Positions 37,475 through 47,165 of a DNA stretch of 64,000 nucleotides are shown here, one piece after another; position 1 is the stretch's first letter, and every line of letters begins with the position of its first letter. Under the pieces are notes generated by a model. The model was not told the DNA's origin, did no database searches, and worked only from the letters and a program-made list of their open reading frames with translations. Origin of the DNA: Leptospira biflexa serovar Patoc strain 'Patoc 1 (Paris)' (GTDB lineage Bacteria > Spirochaetota > Leptospiria > Leptospirales > Leptospiraceae); assembly GCF_000017685.1 (NCBI RefSeq), contig NC_010602.1:2187501-2251500 (forward strand). Reading direction: 5' to 3'. A program made the position numbers and the translations under genes.

Positions 37475-37493
37475 CCGGACAATCCCTGTCCGG
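37475..37493 (-). promoter_or_regulatory. Flagellin leader hairpin with GGGA loop, candidate CsrA site
   Basis: On the minus strand CCGGACA and TGTCCGG form a perfect 7-bp stem around the loop GGGAT. The A before the loop gives the AGGGA match to the CsrA core ANGGA. The ribosome site AAAGGAG, itself ANGGA-like, lies about 37 nt downstream. This is the two-site arrangement known from CsrA control of flagellin in other bacteria. Binding is untested. Confidence 0.5.
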
Positions 37494-37595
37494 TGTCAAG
37501 GATGAGCTTTCATTTTGCCACCTGGCAGGGGAAAGCCGGCTGATTATCTCTTACAACTCTTCAGTTACACTAACCACTCACTTTGTTAACGGTTG

Positions 37596-38579
<984 letters not shown>

Positions 38580-38697
38580 TTAATTCGATGAAATTAAGTA
38601 GTTTTTGAGGAATTTTGGCAGTTTTTGCCGATTTTTAGAGAATTTTGCTTACTTTAGCGTTTTATTTTTTTTTAAAAAATTTCTATTTTTCCCCATA

Positions 38698-38757
38698 CGA
38701 TCATCGGTATTTCTCCATTTTCCATGAGTACATTTTGAAAAATGGAGAAAAAGATCG
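38698..38757 (-). terminator. Long hairpin downstream of the amidase/GerMN operon
   Basis: TTTCTCCATTTT (38710-38721) pairs perfectly with AAAATGGAGAAA (38739-38750), with outer CGATC/GATCG pairing. It begins about 15 nt after the minus-strand stop at 38772. Read on minus, a T-rich tract follows only some 20 nt later, so it may end transcription or protect the 3' end. The rest of the 330-nt gap to 38441 holds the flagellin leader. Confidence 0.5.
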
Positions 38758-38771
38758 GGGAAACCCCAATT

Positions 38772-39599
38772 TTAGCGAGAGGCGAGTGGGGAAATGGTAT
38801 CCCATTGGTAAACGGGATTTAAGTTTCCTGAAAATTTATGTTCGATTGTTTTGACGTCTTTGAAGTTTTCAAAAAGCGTAGCATTTAACGCACGTAAGGT
38901 TTGTTCCATCGCTTGGATCCTACGTTTATTCAAAACTTCTTCCGATTCCTTGGGCCCTGTCTCCGTTCCACCTGTATAATAGGTGATGGTATCCACAGGT
39001 GCGTTGGGATTTTCTTCTTCTGGGTCCAAATTTTCGCCTTCCGATTTCGTGCGAGGGAGTCTATATTTTTCCATAATGGACTCCAGGCGATTGACATTCC
39101 AATCCATCACAAGTTTTTCATTTTTACCCATAAACCAGGATTGTTTTAAAGCAAAACGAATATCCAATAGTTTTTTAGGAGAAAAAAGTTTTCCATCTTT
39201 TGCCAAAGCTTCCACAGAATCGAAGTAAGGTGGTGATCCAACTTCACCTACGATTTGGTAGATGAGATCACCTATCTCTTCTCGTTTTAAAACCTTCCTT
39301 TGGATGGGGATTTGTTCCCCTTCTCCATTGGAAATATAGATGGTAATGGACTCTCTATGATCAATGGAAGGATACGAATACAATTGAAATGGGACAAGGA
39401 GTCGGAATGGGTTTTGTTCCGCTAAAATGAAAAAACTGAAAAAGAGAAGTAAACTAAACCAAGAAGCAAATAAAAAAATGAAATCACGAGTGAGTTTGGT
39501 TTCTCCGGTTCCAATTCGATAAAACTGAATGGAGATTTTTTTTAAAAACTCCCAATAGTTTTGTAACAATTCTTTAATCTTTTGAAGATGCGTATTCAT
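38772..39599 (-). CDS. GerMN-like exported/membrane protein
   Basis: The 275-residue protein has one membrane segment near residues 40-60. A region like the GerMN fold follows (ESITIYISNGEGEQIPIQRKVLKREEIGDLIYQIVG). The C-terminal half is acidic, with no known motif. GerMN domains often accompany cell-wall amidases, and here the gene overlaps the upstream amidase by 26 nt. It probably modulates or positions the amidase in the periplasm. The domain call is by eye. Confidence 0.65.
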   Translation of the reverse strand: MNTHLQKIKELLQNYWEFLKKISIQFYRIGTGETKLTRDFIFLFASWFSLLLFFSFFILAEQNPFRLLVPFQLYSYPSIDHRESITIYISNGEGEQIPIQRKVLKREEIGDLIYQIVGEVGSPPYFDSVEALAKDGKLFSPKKLLDIRFALKQSWFMGKNEKLVMDWNVNRLESIMEKYRLPRTKSEGENLDPEEENPNAPVDTITYYTGGTETGPKESEEVLNKRRIQAMEQTLRALNATLFENFKDVKTIEHKFSGNLNPVYQWDTISPLASR

Positions 39600-40686
39600 G
39601 AATTCCTTTAATCACACTCCGAGCAATTTTCTTTTGGAAGGATTTGTCGCGGAGACGTTTACTTTCTTCAGGGTTTGTCAGATACCCCATTTCCACAAGT
39701 ACAGCAGGCATTAGGCTTCCTCGCAAGACGGAAAAATCTGCCTTTTTCACTCCACGAGACGGAATTTCAGGACTCAAACCCTTTTCGTATTGATTGGCCA
39801 CCGCATCGGCCAGTTTTTTCGAACGCCTTTGGGTCACACTGGAAAGCATTTGGGACTGGATCTGAGACACCACTGGGTTTTTGTTTTTGCCGATGTAACG
39901 ATTTTCGAGAAGGGCAGTCTCTCGTGCAGCCTCAGTACTCGGACTTTGGGAAAGGTAATACACTTCGAATCCAGCGGCTTTGTCTGAGAGCGAGGCATTA
40001 CAATGGAAACTAATAAAAATCACATCCCTTGTGTCACGGAGCACTTGGTTTGCAAATTTGGAACGATCTTCCAATTCCACAAACCTGTCATCCTTACGGA
40101 CCATTTCCACTCGGATTTCAGGGTAGTACTTCCGTAAGTACAAATAAGTATAACGGGCCACTCCAAGACTCACTTCTTTTTCAAAATAACCTGTAGGATC
40201 GGAAGTTCCTGGGTCTTTTCCTCCATGGCCCGCATCAATGATGATTGCCTTGACAGCTAAGTTTCGTTTGGGGACAGTCTCCTTCGGCAAAAGTACCCAA
40301 AGTTCTCCTTCCTTAAATTGGTACCGAACGTCATAAGAAATCAAATTGAGAAAAACAGCTTCCACCAAATCAAGAGGTAAATACACCTCTTCCTCTTTCT
40401 TCAAAATGGCTTTGGGGACTTTTTGAATTTTACCATCCAAAGTATAAAAACTACTACCGATCCGAAAATGGATGGTTCCTTGCGGAGTGAAGATGGCCCC
40501 TACTCTTGTGAATTTTTTTAACTTGGTGGAAAGTTCGGGTAAAATGGTTTTGAGATCAGAAAAGGCAACATAATTCCCTTTCCCGTAAAGCGGAAGTTTG
40601 GCGACTTCTGCTCCTACGAGACTTGGAAAGAATAAAAGAAAAAGAAAGATTAATCTTTTTTGAAAAAAGAAAGAATTGATTTCCAA
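39574..40686 (-). CDS. N-acetylmuramoyl-L-alanine amidase (AmiC-type)
   Basis: The 370-residue protein has a signal peptide over residues 1-26. An N-terminal region of about 120 residues, possibly AMIN-like, is followed by the Amidase_3 domain. Zinc ligands appear in IIIDAGHGGKDPG, the Glu after YFEKEVS and ISFHCNAS; the catalytic Glu is in VLVEMGYLTNPEE. It cleaves the amide between muramic acid and the peptide stem during wall turnover or daughter-cell separation. The start lies 37 nt inside the DEAD helicase gene. Confidence 0.93.
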   Translation of the reverse strand: MEINSFFFQKRLIFLFLLFFPSLVGAEVAKLPLYGKGNYVAFSDLKTILPELSTKLKKFTRVGAIFTPQGTIHFRIGSSFYTLDGKIQKVPKAILKKEEEVYLPLDLVEAVFLNLISYDVRYQFKEGELWVLLPKETVPKRNLAVKAIIIDAGHGGKDPGTSDPTGYFEKEVSLGVARYTYLYLRKYYPEIRVEMVRKDDRFVELEDRSKFANQVLRDTRDVIFISFHCNASLSDKAAGFEVYYLSQSPSTEAARETALLENRYIGKNKNPVVSQIQSQMLSSVTQRRSKKLADAVANQYEKGLSPEIPSRGVKKADFSVLRGSLMPAVLVEMGYLTNPEESKRLRDKSFQKKIARSVIKGIHEYASSKD

Positions 40687-42239
40687 ATCGATTGTTTCTG
40701 TTTTTTCGATTGTTTCACTTCGTTGATGTCGAAGAGATTTCGTCTAGGGTCATTCTTTTGGAATGATTTTTTTTGTTCGTTCTTTCTATTGTGAGGTTTG
40801 CCTTTCCCTTCTTTTGGTTGGTGACCATGTTTCAATTCATGGTGGGTCATTTTGGCTGGGTGTTTATGCTCAGGTCCTGTTTGGTGAGGATGGCCACCTG
40901 GATGGGACATCTTTGCCGGTGGGTGCCCACCTCCCGTTTTGCCTTTGTGACGATTCCTGTCACCTGACCTGTGTTCGCCACTCCCACGTTCGCCTCTTTC
41001 CCCTTGCCTTGGTTTTCCACCACGACCACCTCGTTCGCGGTCTTGGTATTTTTTTTCACCAGGGATCACTTCATCTGCGAAGACAGGAGTGAACTCACCC
41101 TTAGGGAATTCCAAATACTCTTCTCGTATCTCCGCGACAGGGATTTTGGAGTTTAGGTATTTTTCAATGCGTTCCAGTTCTGTATAATCGGTTTCGGAAC
41201 AAAATCCAATGGATTGTCCTTTCCTTCCCGCACGTGCAGTACGACCGATGCGGTGTACATAATTTTCAGCATCTTGTGGTAGGTCGTAATTATAAACCAC
41301 ATCGATATTTTCAATGTCAATCCCACGGGAAGCTACATCGGTTGCGATGAGGTATTTGTATTTCCCTGCTTTAAAATCACGAAGCAGTCGGATTCGTTTT
41401 TTCTGGTCAAGTTCGGAAGAAAGACCAGTTGCTGTGATCCCAAAGCGACGAAGGGCCGATACAATTTTAGGGATGTTCATTTTGTAGTTGGTAAAAATGA
41501 TTCCTAGGCCTTCGATTGGATAGTTTAACAGGGAATTGACGAGGTAAGGGAGTTTTTCTTCTCTTCCTAAGTGGAGTAAAGATTGGTCGATTCTTTCTGT
41601 AATGACTTTTTCCGGATTGATATGGACTTCAATCGGATCATTCAAATACTTACTAGCAAGCCTTACCACTTCGTAACTGAGTGTGGCACTAAAGAGAAGG
41701 GATTGTTTTCTATTTTTACATTTGTGAAAGATGTATTTCAGGTCTTGGACAAACCCCATATCGAACATTCTGTCCGCTTCATCCAGGATCACCACTTTGA
41801 TATTTTCCAAAGAGAGACCATGGTTTTTCACAAAATCAATGAGTCGTCCTGGCGTTGCGACAATGATACAAGCTTTGTTGCCAAGTGCCTGTTCTTGGGA
41901 TTTGTAATCGGTTCCTCCGATGATGGTTGCTACTCCAAGGTCTGTGAACTCGAGTAATTTTTTTGCTTCTTCTGCGATTTGGATCGTAAGTTCTCTTGTC
42001 GGTGCAAGGACAAGTGCATAGGGAAGTGCTTCCTCTTCCTCTGCGGAGAGAAGTCTGTGCAGAGTGGGAAGTAAAAAGGCCATTGTTTTTCCAGTTCCGG
42101 TTTGGGCAAGACCTGTGAGGTCATTGCCTTCCATGGCGAACGGGATGGATTTGGCTTGGATGGGAGTGAGTTCTACATAGCCGATTTTATCAAGTGCTTT
42201 AGAGAGAGACTCGTGAAAGGGTAATTCGTTAAATTTCAT
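40650..42239 (-). CDS. DEAD-box RNA helicase with His/Gly-rich tail
   Basis: The 529-residue protein has the Q motif (ELTPIQAKSIP), Walker A AQTGTGKT, DEADRMFDMGF, SAT, and C-terminal HRIGRTARAG. The core ends near residue 390. A basic, His/Gly/Pro/Lys-rich tail of about 140 residues follows. The core fits RhlE/CshA-like helicases that remodel rRNA or mRNA. The tail is probably disordered and RNA-binding. It lies 8 nt after the methyltransferase gene and overlaps the amidase gene. Confidence 0.93.
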   Translation of the reverse strand: MKFNELPFHESLSKALDKIGYVELTPIQAKSIPFAMEGNDLTGLAQTGTGKTMAFLLPTLHRLLSAEEEEALPYALVLAPTRELTIQIAEEAKKLLEFTDLGVATIIGGTDYKSQEQALGNKACIIVATPGRLIDFVKNHGLSLENIKVVILDEADRMFDMGFVQDLKYIFHKCKNRKQSLLFSATLSYEVVRLASKYLNDPIEVHINPEKVITERIDQSLLHLGREEKLPYLVNSLLNYPIEGLGIIFTNYKMNIPKIVSALRRFGITATGLSSELDQKKRIRLLRDFKAGKYKYLIATDVASRGIDIENIDVVYNYDLPQDAENYVHRIGRTARAGRKGQSIGFCSETDYTELERIEKYLNSKIPVAEIREEYLEFPKGEFTPVFADEVIPGEKKYQDRERGGRGGKPRQGERGERGSGEHRSGDRNRHKGKTGGGHPPAKMSHPGGHPHQTGPEHKHPAKMTHHELKHGHQPKEGKGKPHNRKNEQKKSFQKNDPRRNLFDINEVKQSKKQKQSIWKSILSFFKKD

Positions 42240-42247
42240 ATTGGATT

Positions 42248-43072
42248 TCAGTGTTTTCTTTTTCTGGCAATCAGTTCGATGGTATCACCATAGGCGAATT
42301 GGTTTGCATACATTCGGTACAGCCATTCGGGGAATTTGCCACGAGGACTTAAGTCCCGGTAGGAGTGGTACGACATGGGTCTAACATAGTTCACGTCAAA
42401 GCCAAGGATTGACAAGAGTTTTTTCAGGGAGTGGACTGAGTAGTCAAAAAAGTGGTCAGAGGGGTGAGTGGAAAACCATTCCTTCGGATTGGTTTGGAAA
42501 CTTGGCCCGAAACTAGAAGGAACGGCGAGATACAAACACCCACCCGGCACAAGCCAACGTTCCAAACGCCTCCAAATCCCTTCGATGTCTTCTATGTGTT
42601 CGATCACAAAAAAAGCCGCAATCGTATCAAAGGAATGTTGCCATTCTTCCTCACGAACACTAAGAACAGATCGCCTTTCCACGTCCAGTCCAAGCGTGGA
42701 TTTTGCATATTCCACTTCCTTTGGAGAAAGTTCAAGGCCAGAGGTTTTGTAACCTGCCATCCTTGCTTCGTCTAAAAAAAATCCAGCGGCCGAACCAATC
42801 TCCAAAAGTTTTTTTTGGGTTGGATCTTTGTCCCCACCTTCTCCCAACTTCTGGAGATTTGTCAATCGGGAGAGCCTACGTTTTGCCATGTCACGTAGGT
42901 TTGTTTCATCATCGTAATAAGATTTTTTGTATTGGGACATGTATTCTTCCATGAAGTAACTGTCTCCATATTCCCTTTGTTTTGCGGGCAAATATCGCAA
43001 AACATCGGTATGTTGGCAAATCTCGTAATATTCTGGGAATTTACGATGGGGTTTAAAATCAAACAAACTCAA
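42248..43072 (-). CDS. Class I SAM-dependent methyltransferase
   Basis: The 274-residue protein has motif I in LEIGSAAGFFLDEARMAGYKTSGLELSP, an acidic loop and motif IV FDTIAAFFVIEHIEDIEGIWRR. This is the Methyltransf_23/11 type, often acting on small molecules or sugars. A substrate cannot be named. It overlaps the TPR gene stop by 4 nt and precedes the helicase gene by 8 nt. Confidence 0.87.
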   Translation of the reverse strand: MSLFDFKPHRKFPEYYEICQHTDVLRYLPAKQREYGDSYFMEEYMSQYKKSYYDDETNLRDMAKRRLSRLTNLQKLGEGGDKDPTQKKLLEIGSAAGFFLDEARMAGYKTSGLELSPKEVEYAKSTLGLDVERRSVLSVREEEWQHSFDTIAAFFVIEHIEDIEGIWRRLERWLVPGGCLYLAVPSSFGPSFQTNPKEWFSTHPSDHFFDYSVHSLKKLLSILGFDVNYVRPMSYHSYRDLSPRGKFPEWLYRMYANQFAYGDTIELIARKRKH

Positions 43073-45171
43073 TAAAATGTTCTCTTTTTGGATTCCAAAG
43101 TTTTTTCGTATTGGGCCCTTGCCGCACGTTTGTTTTCATATGCTTCCGACAAACTGGGGTTTAAGTCGATGGCAGTTTGAAAACTAGAAAGTGCTCGTTT
43201 AAATTCCCCATTTTTAAAATAACAAACTCCTAAATAATTATGAGCCTTGGAGGAAATGGTCGGCGTGACATCAGAGCGAGTGATGACAGTTAACTCTTCG
43301 ATGGCTTTTTCACGGTCCACGAGGGATCCGGAATCGATGAGGATTTTCGATAACACAAGCCTTGATTCCATATCTTCTGGATCAATGTGGGTGGCACGAA
43401 ACGCTTCTTCTTTTGCTTTTTTGGAAGAACCTACATTCCCACTACTCGCATAACTGAGAGCAAGTTTCCTATGTGCGAGTTTGATTTCTTTTGGATCTTT
43501 TGCGTTTTCCAAAACATACACTAACATCTTTTCAGCGGCCTGGTAGTTTTTGGTTTGGATGTACACATCCGCAAGTTTTAGTCTTGCTTCATAGAGTTCC
43601 GGTTTCCAAGCGATCGCCTCTTCGTATTCCGAAATCGCTTCGTTATAAAACCGATTTTCTAAATAGTAATCAGCAATCGCAAGCCTCGAGGGAACATGAT
43701 TTGGATCAAGGGCCTGCGACTTTCGAAGTGATTCAATGGCCATTGTGGGTTTTCCTGCATGTAAATAGGAAAGGCCCAAATTATAATAGGCGGATTGGTT
43801 TTTAGGATTTAAGGAAAGGGCCCCTTCAAAGGCAGCGATACTTTCCGAATACCGTTCCATTTCATCTAATATGATCCCCAGGTTGACATAGGCAGTTTCG
43901 GAATAGGTATCCCCAGGTGTTAGGCGGATGATCCGGCGAAAAAGACTTTCTGCTTCGACAAGTTCCCCTTTTTTGTAATAGAGTTCGGCAAGAGCAAAAA
44001 GGGAATCCACATCCGATGGTTTCAAAAGTAATGCTTTTTTTAAGGCGGTGATGGCCATATTGGTTTGGCCCATGGACAAAAAGGCATCGGCGATATATCG
44101 ATACACCTCTGGTTCATTCGCATTGGCATCAAGTGCCTTTTGGAAGTACTTGGCCGCCTCTTCTGGAACCTTTTTCTTTAGATACACCAAACCTAAGTTA
44201 TAATAGGCTTTGGCATCTCCCGTTTTCAAACGGATCACTTCACGAAAGTAATACTCGGCGCGGTCATAATCTTCTCTTTGGTAAAAGATAGTTCCCAGAT
44301 GGCCGTAAGACAAAACAGCCGTTTGGGAATTGGGGGCAGTTTGCACTACCTTTTGGAATTCAGAAATGGCTTCGGCAAGATTGCCTTGTTTTAAGTAACT
44401 GATGGCTAGGTTGTAAGTGAGTGTGACATCACTCGGGGCAAGAGACTGCCCTTCTTTGTAGGCTTCGATGGCACTTTGTGGATCCCCAATTTCTTGGAAT
44501 AAATTCCCTTGTAAGAGCGCCACTCGGTAATCATTCGGTGCAATTTCTTTGGCACGCTGGGCGGCACGCCTTGCCTCTTCAAATTTCCCTGCATGTTTGA
44601 AGGCAAGGGACAAATTATAAAATGCAAAATAGTTTTTGGAATCGTATTGGATGGCTTTTTCCAATCGTTCGATGGCATTGATGTAACGCCCTGCTTCATC
44701 ATACATCACACCGAGAACTGTTAGGGCAATGGATTTGTCTTCGTCACTCCCTGGTGAGTTTAAAAATTCCTCACAGACAGTCCCCACTCGGTTCACATAA
44801 CGGTTGTGATAGGCATTGAGGCAGGCCGCCAGTTTCGGATTGACCGAATCATCTGGGAGATAGGGTTTATCGACAAGTAAATTCAGAGCTTTTTTATCTG
44901 TGGGTAGGTCTTTTAGGACTTTGGCGATATCTTCGGGGTTTTGTTTTTTTTGTAAATACCACCAGTAGGCGGCCGTTAAAAACCCAAGGATGAGGAGGAC
45001 AAGAAACGACCAAAACAAAAACGATAAAACTGGTCGCCTTACCGTTGTTTCTGATTCATAGGTCGTCTCTTTTTCTTTTCCCAGGTTCCTTAAGTATGGA
45101 TCTTCCTGGTAATAACTTGGCTTGGAGGTTTGTTCCTCAATGCGAAAGCGGTTTTTTTGGATGGGATCCAT
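43069..45171 (-). CDS. Large membrane-anchored TPR protein
   Basis: The 700-residue protein has a cytosolic N-terminal tail, one membrane segment near residues 50-70 and then some 14 TPR units to the end (AYYNLGLVYLKKKVPEEAAKYFQKALDANA and similar). The TPR part is probably periplasmic. It likely scaffolds an envelope complex; the partner is unknown. It sits 8 nt after nusB and overlaps the methyltransferase gene. Confidence 0.85.
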   Translation of the reverse strand: MDPIQKNRFRIEEQTSKPSYYQEDPYLRNLGKEKETTYESETTVRRPVLSFLFWSFLVLLILGFLTAAYWWYLQKKQNPEDIAKVLKDLPTDKKALNLLVDKPYLPDDSVNPKLAACLNAYHNRYVNRVGTVCEEFLNSPGSDEDKSIALTVLGVMYDEAGRYINAIERLEKAIQYDSKNYFAFYNLSLAFKHAGKFEEARRAAQRAKEIAPNDYRVALLQGNLFQEIGDPQSAIEAYKEGQSLAPSDVTLTYNLAISYLKQGNLAEAISEFQKVVQTAPNSQTAVLSYGHLGTIFYQREDYDRAEYYFREVIRLKTGDAKAYYNLGLVYLKKKVPEEAAKYFQKALDANANEPEVYRYIADAFLSMGQTNMAITALKKALLLKPSDVDSLFALAELYYKKGELVEAESLFRRIIRLTPGDTYSETAYVNLGIILDEMERYSESIAAFEGALSLNPKNQSAYYNLGLSYLHAGKPTMAIESLRKSQALDPNHVPSRLAIADYYLENRFYNEAISEYEEAIAWKPELYEARLKLADVYIQTKNYQAAEKMLVYVLENAKDPKEIKLAHRKLALSYASSGNVGSSKKAKEEAFRATHIDPEDMESRLVLSKILIDSGSLVDREKAIEELTVITRSDVTPTISSKAHNYLGVCYFKNGEFKRALSSFQTAIDLNPSLSEAYENKRAARAQYEKTLESKKRTFY

Positions 45172-45179
45172 TTTTTATT

Positions 45180-45602
45180 TTAGTGGGGCTCTTTCGGTAA
45201 GATCTCCTTCTTATAGAAGGCATCGAGTAGTCCGTTGATGAATTGCGCTGATTCTTCTGTTTCAAATTCCTTTGTGAGTTCTACCGCTTCATTGATGACA
45301 ACGGGTGCGGCAAGGAAAGGTTCCTTTTGCAAACTTAGGATCGATAAACGTAAGATACAACGATTGACCACGGAAATACGCGAAAGTTCCCAATTCTCCG
45401 AATACTTCTTGATTAGAGTATCGATCGCTTTTCGATTTTCGACCACTCCTTTCACAAGAAAGACAGCATAATCCTTTTCTTCTCTCGTGATTTTTTTGTC
45501 ATACCAATCGAATTTCATAGCCCGGTCTGGGTCTGTCCCCACCAAATCAATTTGGTAGAGGCACATTAGGGCAAGACTTCGCCCACGGTGTCTGGAACTC
45601 AT
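45180..45602 (-). CDS. nusB: Transcription antitermination protein NusB
   Basis: The 140-residue all-helical NusB starts [19 protein letters not shown], with family features [18 protein letters not shown] and [25 protein letters not shown]. With NusE (S10) it binds boxA RNA for rRNA antitermination. Its start overlaps the ribH stop by 4 nt. ribH-nusB is a conserved pairing in many bacteria. Confidence 0.96.
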   Translation of the reverse strand: MSSRHRGRSLALMCLYQIDLVGTDPDRAMKFDWYDKKITREEKDYAVFLVKGVVENRKAIDTLIKKYSENWELSRISVVNRCILRLSILSLQKEPFLAAPVVINEAVELTKEFETEESAQFINGLLDAFYKKEILPKEPH

Positions 45603-46066
45603 CCGATCTCTTTGAAAAGATTTGCCATTTCAATGGCTGTGGTGGCCGCTTCGTAACCCTTGTTTCCCGCTTTTGTCCCTGCCCTCTCAATGGCTTGTTC
45701 AATGGACTCCGTGGTGATGACACCAAAAATCACAGGAACCGATCCGTCTGCTACGGATCCAACTTTGGCGGCTTCCCCGGAAACCAAATCATAATGGGAA
45801 GTGGCCCCGCGGATCACTGCCCCTAGGCAAACGATGGCAGAGAATTGGTATTTTTTGGACCCAAGGACTCGTTTGACAGTTTGCGGGAGTTCAAACGCAC
45901 CTGGGACATAGATCACAGTCACATCGGATTCAGCTACCCCATGTTGTCTGTATGCATCTTTTGCCCCTTTTAATAGGGACTCAGTTATGAATTCATTGAA
46001 CTTTGAAACGATGACACAATGTTTTTGTCCGTTTCCGATCCTTAAGCCTTCCAATTGCGCTGTCAT
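45599..46066 (-). CDS. ribH: 6,7-dimethyl-8-ribityllumazine synthase
   Basis: The 155-residue enzyme is the penultimate step of riboflavin synthesis, joining the ribityl-pyrimidine with 3,4-dihydroxy-2-butanone 4-phosphate. It shows [45 protein letters not shown] and [17 protein letters not shown]. The ATG at 46066 is chosen; a TTG at 46081 would add five residues. It precedes nusB with an ATGA-like overlap. Confidence 0.96.
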   Translation of the reverse strand: MTAQLEGLRIGNGQKHCVIVSKFNEFITESLLKGAKDAYRQHGVAESDVTVIYVPGAFELPQTVKRVLGSKKYQFSAIVCLGAVIRGATSHYDLVSGEAAKVGSVADGSVPVIFGVITTESIEQAIERAGTKAGNKGYEAATTAIEMANLFKEIG

Positions 46067-46089
46067 GTATCCAAGTTCCAAAAGAGGGG

Positions 46090-46242
46090 TTATTTCGCAA
46101 GACGAATGACAAGGGTAATTTTCCCGTCTGGGTTTTCGACCACTTCAAAACCATCTCGTTCCAGTGCTTTTTTGGCTCGGTAAATGGCCAAATTCACAAC
46201 ATTGGTTTTTTCTTCCGTCTGTAATTGTGGTTCCCGTTTCAT
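46090..46242 (-). CDS. Small conserved-looking 50-residue protein
   Basis: An ATG at 46242 with an AGGGGGG ribosome tract opens a 50-residue frame, ending at TAA 46090. The product is charged ([34 protein letters not shown]) and looks like a short alpha-beta unit. It lies 23 nt before ribH and is probably the first gene of the long minus-strand operon. No family is recognised, but coding is likely because of the ribosome site, placement and protein-like composition. Confidence 0.62.
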   Translation of the reverse strand: MKREPQLQTEEKTNVVNLAIYRAKKALERDGFEVVENPDGKITLVIRLAK

Positions 46243-46347
46243 AGGCCCCCCTATCCCTTTAAACTTCGGAGTGTGACTAGGGCAATCTTGAATGCCAATG
46301 GCTTTACAAGGGAGAATTGTTTTCCTCTTATGTCATATAGGTAGAAA

Positions 46348-46785
46348 ATGAAGAAAAAGAAATCTGTTAAGAAGGCCAAAAAAAGAAAACCGGTAGTGTA
46401 TACCGAGAAAGACTTTATCGTGAAACCTTCCTCAGTCCCGAATATTGGTATGGGACTTTTCACCAAACAAACATTATACAAAGGTGATACTGTTGGTTAT
46501 TACATGGGTAAAATCATTACCGATGACCAAGCAGAATCCAATAAATACGTAGATTCAAAATACCTATTATGGATCTGTAAGGATTGGTGGATTTATGGGG
46601 AAGGTCGCGAATCGAATTACACCCGTTACATCAACCATTCATCCAAACCAAATGCAGAACTCATCACTTCTGTCAGGTGGAAAACAGCTCGATTCAAAGT
46701 ATTAAAAACCATAAAGGAAGGCGAAGAAATCTTTTTTGATTATGGAAAGGATTATTGGGATAACGTAGACTTCAAACCGAAGTGA
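46348..46785 (+). CDS. SET-domain protein (lysine methyltransferase-like)
   Basis: The 145-residue protein has a Lys-rich start ([14 protein letters not shown]). The SET fold follows: [27 protein letters not shown], the [16 protein letters not shown] pseudoknot motif and [13 protein letters not shown] with the catalytic Tyr. SET enzymes transfer methyl groups from SAM to protein lysines. In bacteria targets are mostly unknown and the genes often look transferred. It is a single-gene unit with a terminator at 46842-46887. Confidence 0.88.
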   Translation: MKKKKSVKKAKKRKPVVYTEKDFIVKPSSVPNIGMGLFTKQTLYKGDTVGYYMGKIITDDQAESNKYVDSKYLLWICKDWWIYGEGRESNYTRYINHSSKPNAELITSVRWKTARFKVLKTIKEGEEIFFDYGKDYWDNVDFKPK

Positions 46786-46841
46786 GTGAAAAAAACCTGA
46801 TCCATTTCGTCAAACAAGGAAACGTAGGATACGACAATTGA

Positions 46842-46887
46842 AACCCATTCTCCGAAAGTGCAAAACTTTAAAGGGAATGGGTTTTTT
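46842..46887 (+). terminator. Terminator after the SET gene
   Basis: AACCCATTC and GAATGGGTT pair perfectly and are followed by T residues on the plus strand. The 24-nt apical part contains an inner AAAGT/ACTTT stem. It ends the SET-gene transcript about 55 nt after the stop. Confidence 0.78.
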
Positions 46888-46891
46888 GTTT

Positions 46892-47098
46892 TTATAAAAT
46901 GCCTTGTCCTAACCCAGAAGGTTTTTTGACAACTTGGCCTTTCTCGGTGGCTTCTAACATCTCCACATACCGAATGACGGAATCATCCATTCGATACACC
47001 CCTTCATGGGTTTCGCGGTGGCTCCATTGGCAAAACACAAGATTCGCCAAAAGGAAAAGAACCGATAGAACTAAGGGAAAACGGTAAAATTTCGTCAT
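46892..47098 (-). CDS. Small exported protein of unknown function
   Basis: The 68-residue protein starts at ATG 47098, with GGAGGG about 6 nt upstream. A signal-like hydrophobic start (VLSVLFLLANLVFCQW) is followed by a 45-residue mature part with no known motif. The Cys near the cleavage point could make it a lipoprotein. It follows the GH57 gene by 67 nt on the same strand and may belong to that operon. Confidence 0.6.
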   Translation of the reverse strand: MTKFYRFPLVLSVLFLLANLVFCQWSHRETHEGVYRMDDSVIRYVEMLEATEKGQVVKKPSGLGQGIL

Positions 47099-47165
47099 AA
47101 ACACCCTCCGATCTCCTCCAGTTTCCAAAATCGTCTCTGGAAAGGCAAATTATTTTAGAATCATT

